DNA of 64,000 nt from contig CM075764.1 of the NCBI GenBank assembly GCA_037974665.1, positions 85,988,825-86,052,824 on the forward strand, read 5' to 3'. The position numbers and the translations under genes are program-made. Source of the DNA: Ehretia macrophylla (Eukaryota > Streptophyta > Magnoliopsida > Boraginales > Ehretiaceae). The notes below the pieces were generated by a model. That model saw nothing but the letters and a program-made list of their open reading frames with translations, searched no databases and was not told the DNA's origin. This document shows positions 61,860 through 64,000 of this stretch, piece after piece. Numbering within the stretch: the first letter of the stretch is position 1; every line of letters starts with the position of its first letter.

Positions 61860-62374
61860 CAATAGAACCTTTTTAAATTAATATTCGATAAATTAATAAT
61901 TTATTTTAAATAATAAAGATATCCAATCCCACTTGGGACTTGTGTAAAAAATTAATAATTATGATAAATTATAAGATAATACATTTAAAATATTTTCTTT
62001 GTATTTTATCGGTCTAAATATTTTATAAATTAATAATTAGCTAAAAATTATATAATAAGTTGACTATGAGATTAAAGAAACTTATTTTAATCCTAATTCT
62101 GATACGGGATTAGAGAAACTTGTTATAATCCTATTAAATTATATTCTTATCTTCTATTCTCATTAGACTTTTTTATTTATCTTTTTAAATTTATCTAAAA
62201 AAATATGAGTCATTTTTTTAAAAAATACCATAAATATAATATATTTATTATTAAGTCAAAAAAATTAAAAATTTCTCAATAAATTAATAATTATTAATTT
62301 ATCGATAAATTAATATTTTGCTAAGTTAATAGAATTTAATAATTCTAATACTATTAATTTAAAGAGGTTATACG
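61860..62374. mobile_element. Emigrant-like MITE upstream of fructokinase
   Basis: The ends are caatagaacctttttaaatt and, on the other strand, cgtataacctctttaaatta, related to 30980-31591. Inner parts also match (for example tcccacttgggacttgtg here and tggtcccaagtaggacc in the other). It ends about 105 bases before the fructokinase TATA box. The right border is less certain than the left. Confidence 0.6.
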
Positions 62375-62479
62375 ATAATTAGCGTTTCAATTCCGTACTA
62401 TTTAATATTATTTTCTTTACACTAATTACATATTTTACAAAATTTATAATTTTTTCTTTTCCTCTCTCTCTAAACCGGT

Positions 62480-62488
62480 CTATATAAA
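62480..62488 (+). promoter_or_regulatory. TATA box of the fructokinase gene
   Basis: ctatataaa lies 123 bases before the ATG. It is followed by a pyrimidine-rich leader (cccccttcttcttcctctct and tctctctctgtctctc) typical of a plant 5' UTR. The transcription start is expected near 62515. Confidence 0.7.
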
Positions 62489-62610
62489 CCCCTTCAAAGT
62501 CCCCCTTCTTCTTCCTCTCTGTCCCCTTCTCTCTCTGTCTCTCTTCATATATATACATACGTATATATTTCATTCATATATATATACATATCGTCGTCAT
62601 AAATATCGTC

Positions 62611-63018
62611 ATGGCTTCAAACAACGGTGCCGTTTCATCAGGCTTGATCGTAAGCTTCGGCGAGATGCTGATCGACTTCGTGCCGACCGTGTCCGGCGTT
62701 TCGTTAGCCGAAGCACCCGGGTTCTTGAAAGCCCCCGGCGGTGCTCCGGCGAACGTCGCCATCGCCGTGACTCGTTTGGGGGGGAAATCCGCCTTCGTCG
62801 GCAAGCTCGGTGACGACGAGTTCGGCCACATGCTCGCCGGAATCCTCAAAGAGAACGCAGTCTCTGCCGACCGAATCACCTTCGACAAAGGCGCACGAAC
62901 AGCTCTCGCTTTCGTGACCCTACGCGCCGATGGCGAGCGTGAGTTCATGTTCTATAGAAATCCCAGCGCTGACATGTTGCTCACCCCTGATGAGTTGAAT
63001 CTTGAACTCATTAGATCC
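62611..63018 (+). CDS. Fructokinase (pfkB family), first exon; gene continues past the window
   Basis: Exon 1 encodes 136 residues from ATG at 62611 to a GTAAGT donor after 63018, phase 0. Motifs include [14 protein letters not shown] at the N-terminus, the sugar-binding glycine region [33 protein letters not shown], and [20 protein letters not shown]. These are diagnostic of plant cytosolic fructokinases, which phosphorylate fructose with ATP to fructose-6-phosphate and feed glycolysis and starch synthesis. There is no transit peptide. The exon is strikingly GC-rich compared with its surroundings. The catalytic GAGD region lies in later exons outside the window, so this is about 40% of a usual ~330-residue protein. 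Confidence 0.95.
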
Positions 63019-64000
63019 GTAAGTCAACTCTTTTCAATATTATTTATATATACACAAACTTCCATTTATAGAGTATGAATAAATTATGCATGGCTCAGTT
63101 GTCGAATTATGCTTTATCTTTAGCCAGATTGTCGAATCATATATTTTTGAATTACGTGTTTTGTGTATATATTTGTGAATATTGTTAGTCCGACTGTCGA
63201 ATCATATATATTCGAACATACATTATGCATGGGTTGATCTTTAGTCCGACTGTCAAATTAATAAAAATTTGATTTTAGCCATTGATCTTGATGCCAAAAA
63301 TATAAAATTATAAAATTAACTTTTAAATTTATTAATTCAACTATCAAATTATTCAGTTAAATGAAAATCTTAACGTTGATCTCGATACTAAAACTATATA
63401 ATTATTTTTTTAAAAAAGCCATTAAAACTATAAGAATATCTTAATCTCATCCGTTATAGAAAAATCTAATACGTATATTTGTGAAGTTGACTAATTAAAT
63501 GTTTTTGTTTTTGCATTTTTTTTGGTTTGGTGACGTGGATTGGGGATCCAAAGAATGTAGGGTGAATCTGACGCGCTCATAAAGTTAATTAATTAATTCT
63601 TAATGGCACGAATTGGGTGGGGTTAGGGTGGTAGGTGGTGACGTTTTCTGACTTGATTAATGTTTTAACTAGTGGGATTTGTTTGCTTATAATAAATGGT
63701 AATTATTAATGTTTGTTGCCAACTTGGGTGGTGAGTGGGACCCAACATTTGGTAAAATTTGACTAATTTTATTTTGTTACATTTTTTTAATATTCTACTT
63801 TTTTATTTTATTTTATTGGGTATTGAACTTAGTAGAATATCATGAAGTCTTTGTCATCCTACGTGGAAATGATTTTTTTTTTTGGGACTAAAATATTCAG
63901 AATATACATGTATTTCAAAAAAATAACTCTTTTGTAAATAGTTTTCTGAGGATCCTATTTTAACCAGTGAACTATCGATGATAGCTAAAGTCGAGTCTTT
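63019..64000 (+). other. Fructokinase intron 1, incomplete
   Basis: No second exon (expected to start with a KVFHYGSISL-like sequence) is visible before the window ends, so intron 1 is longer than 980 bases. The sequence is AT-rich. A short motif related to gtccgactgtcgaatcata repeats three or four times between 63098 and 63260. Confidence 0.7.

Noticed and set aside
62574-62948. 124-codon minus-strand frame
   Set aside because: It is the antisense shadow of the GC-rich fructokinase exon.

Overview
This is an AT-rich nuclear segment of a flowering plant, probably a eudicot. Evidence: introns with GT..AG borders, plant-specific gene families (an FHY3/FAR1-related factor, a CRM-domain protein, a plant fructokinase), and plant transposon families of almost every class. 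Nothing in it fixes the species. Three host genes are supported. Most of the remaining sequence is transposable elements, often nested, and many are datable relative to each other from target-site duplications or empty sites.

Layout. 1-7.2 kb has no confident gene. It holds a Harbinger-like element with (ATT)n arrays (815-1938), a Mutator-like MITE (3984-4352) and a triplicated 530-bp unit (5599-7189). 7.67-14.28 kb is a minus-strand FAR1-domain gene whose start codon appears to be split by an intron (A at 14279, TG at 13020-13019). 14.58-16.41 kb is an internally deleted L1-type LINE just upstream of that gene. 16.59-27.32 kb is a TIR element split by a 9.6-kb Ty1/copia retrotransposon (17689-27294) with both LTRs, PBS, PPT, degenerate gag-pol and an extra ORF in the env position. 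27.47-29.46 kb is a small tandem duplication, one copy carrying a solo LTR and the other showing the empty site. 29.67-31.92 kb is a three-level nest of TIR elements.

33.45-45.98 kb is a plus-strand gene for a 421-residue organellar CRM-domain RNA-binding protein. Its third intron (10.4 kb) holds a nearly full-length RTE-type LINE with an 18-bp target-site duplication, next to an antisense L1-type LINE fragment. 46-53.8 kb is largely unrecognised, with a TRIM-like LTR element near 50.15-51.58 kb. 53.83-60.73 kb is a tandem duplication of a roughly 1.4-kb unit. Copy 1 received a LINE 3' fragment, a Tourist-like MITE and an (ATT)n Harbinger-like element; copy 2 received a 2.5-kb CACTA element. 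61.86-62.37 kb is an Emigrant-like MITE, followed by a TATA box and the GC-rich first exon of a fructokinase gene (62611-63018), whose remaining exons lie beyond the window.

The three host genes do not form a pathway cluster. They are ordinary neighbours separated by repeats. No new biological system was identified. The most useful observations are the split start codon, the reconstructable insertion history of the 54-61 kb duplication, the solo LTR with its local empty site, and the extra ORF of the copia element.
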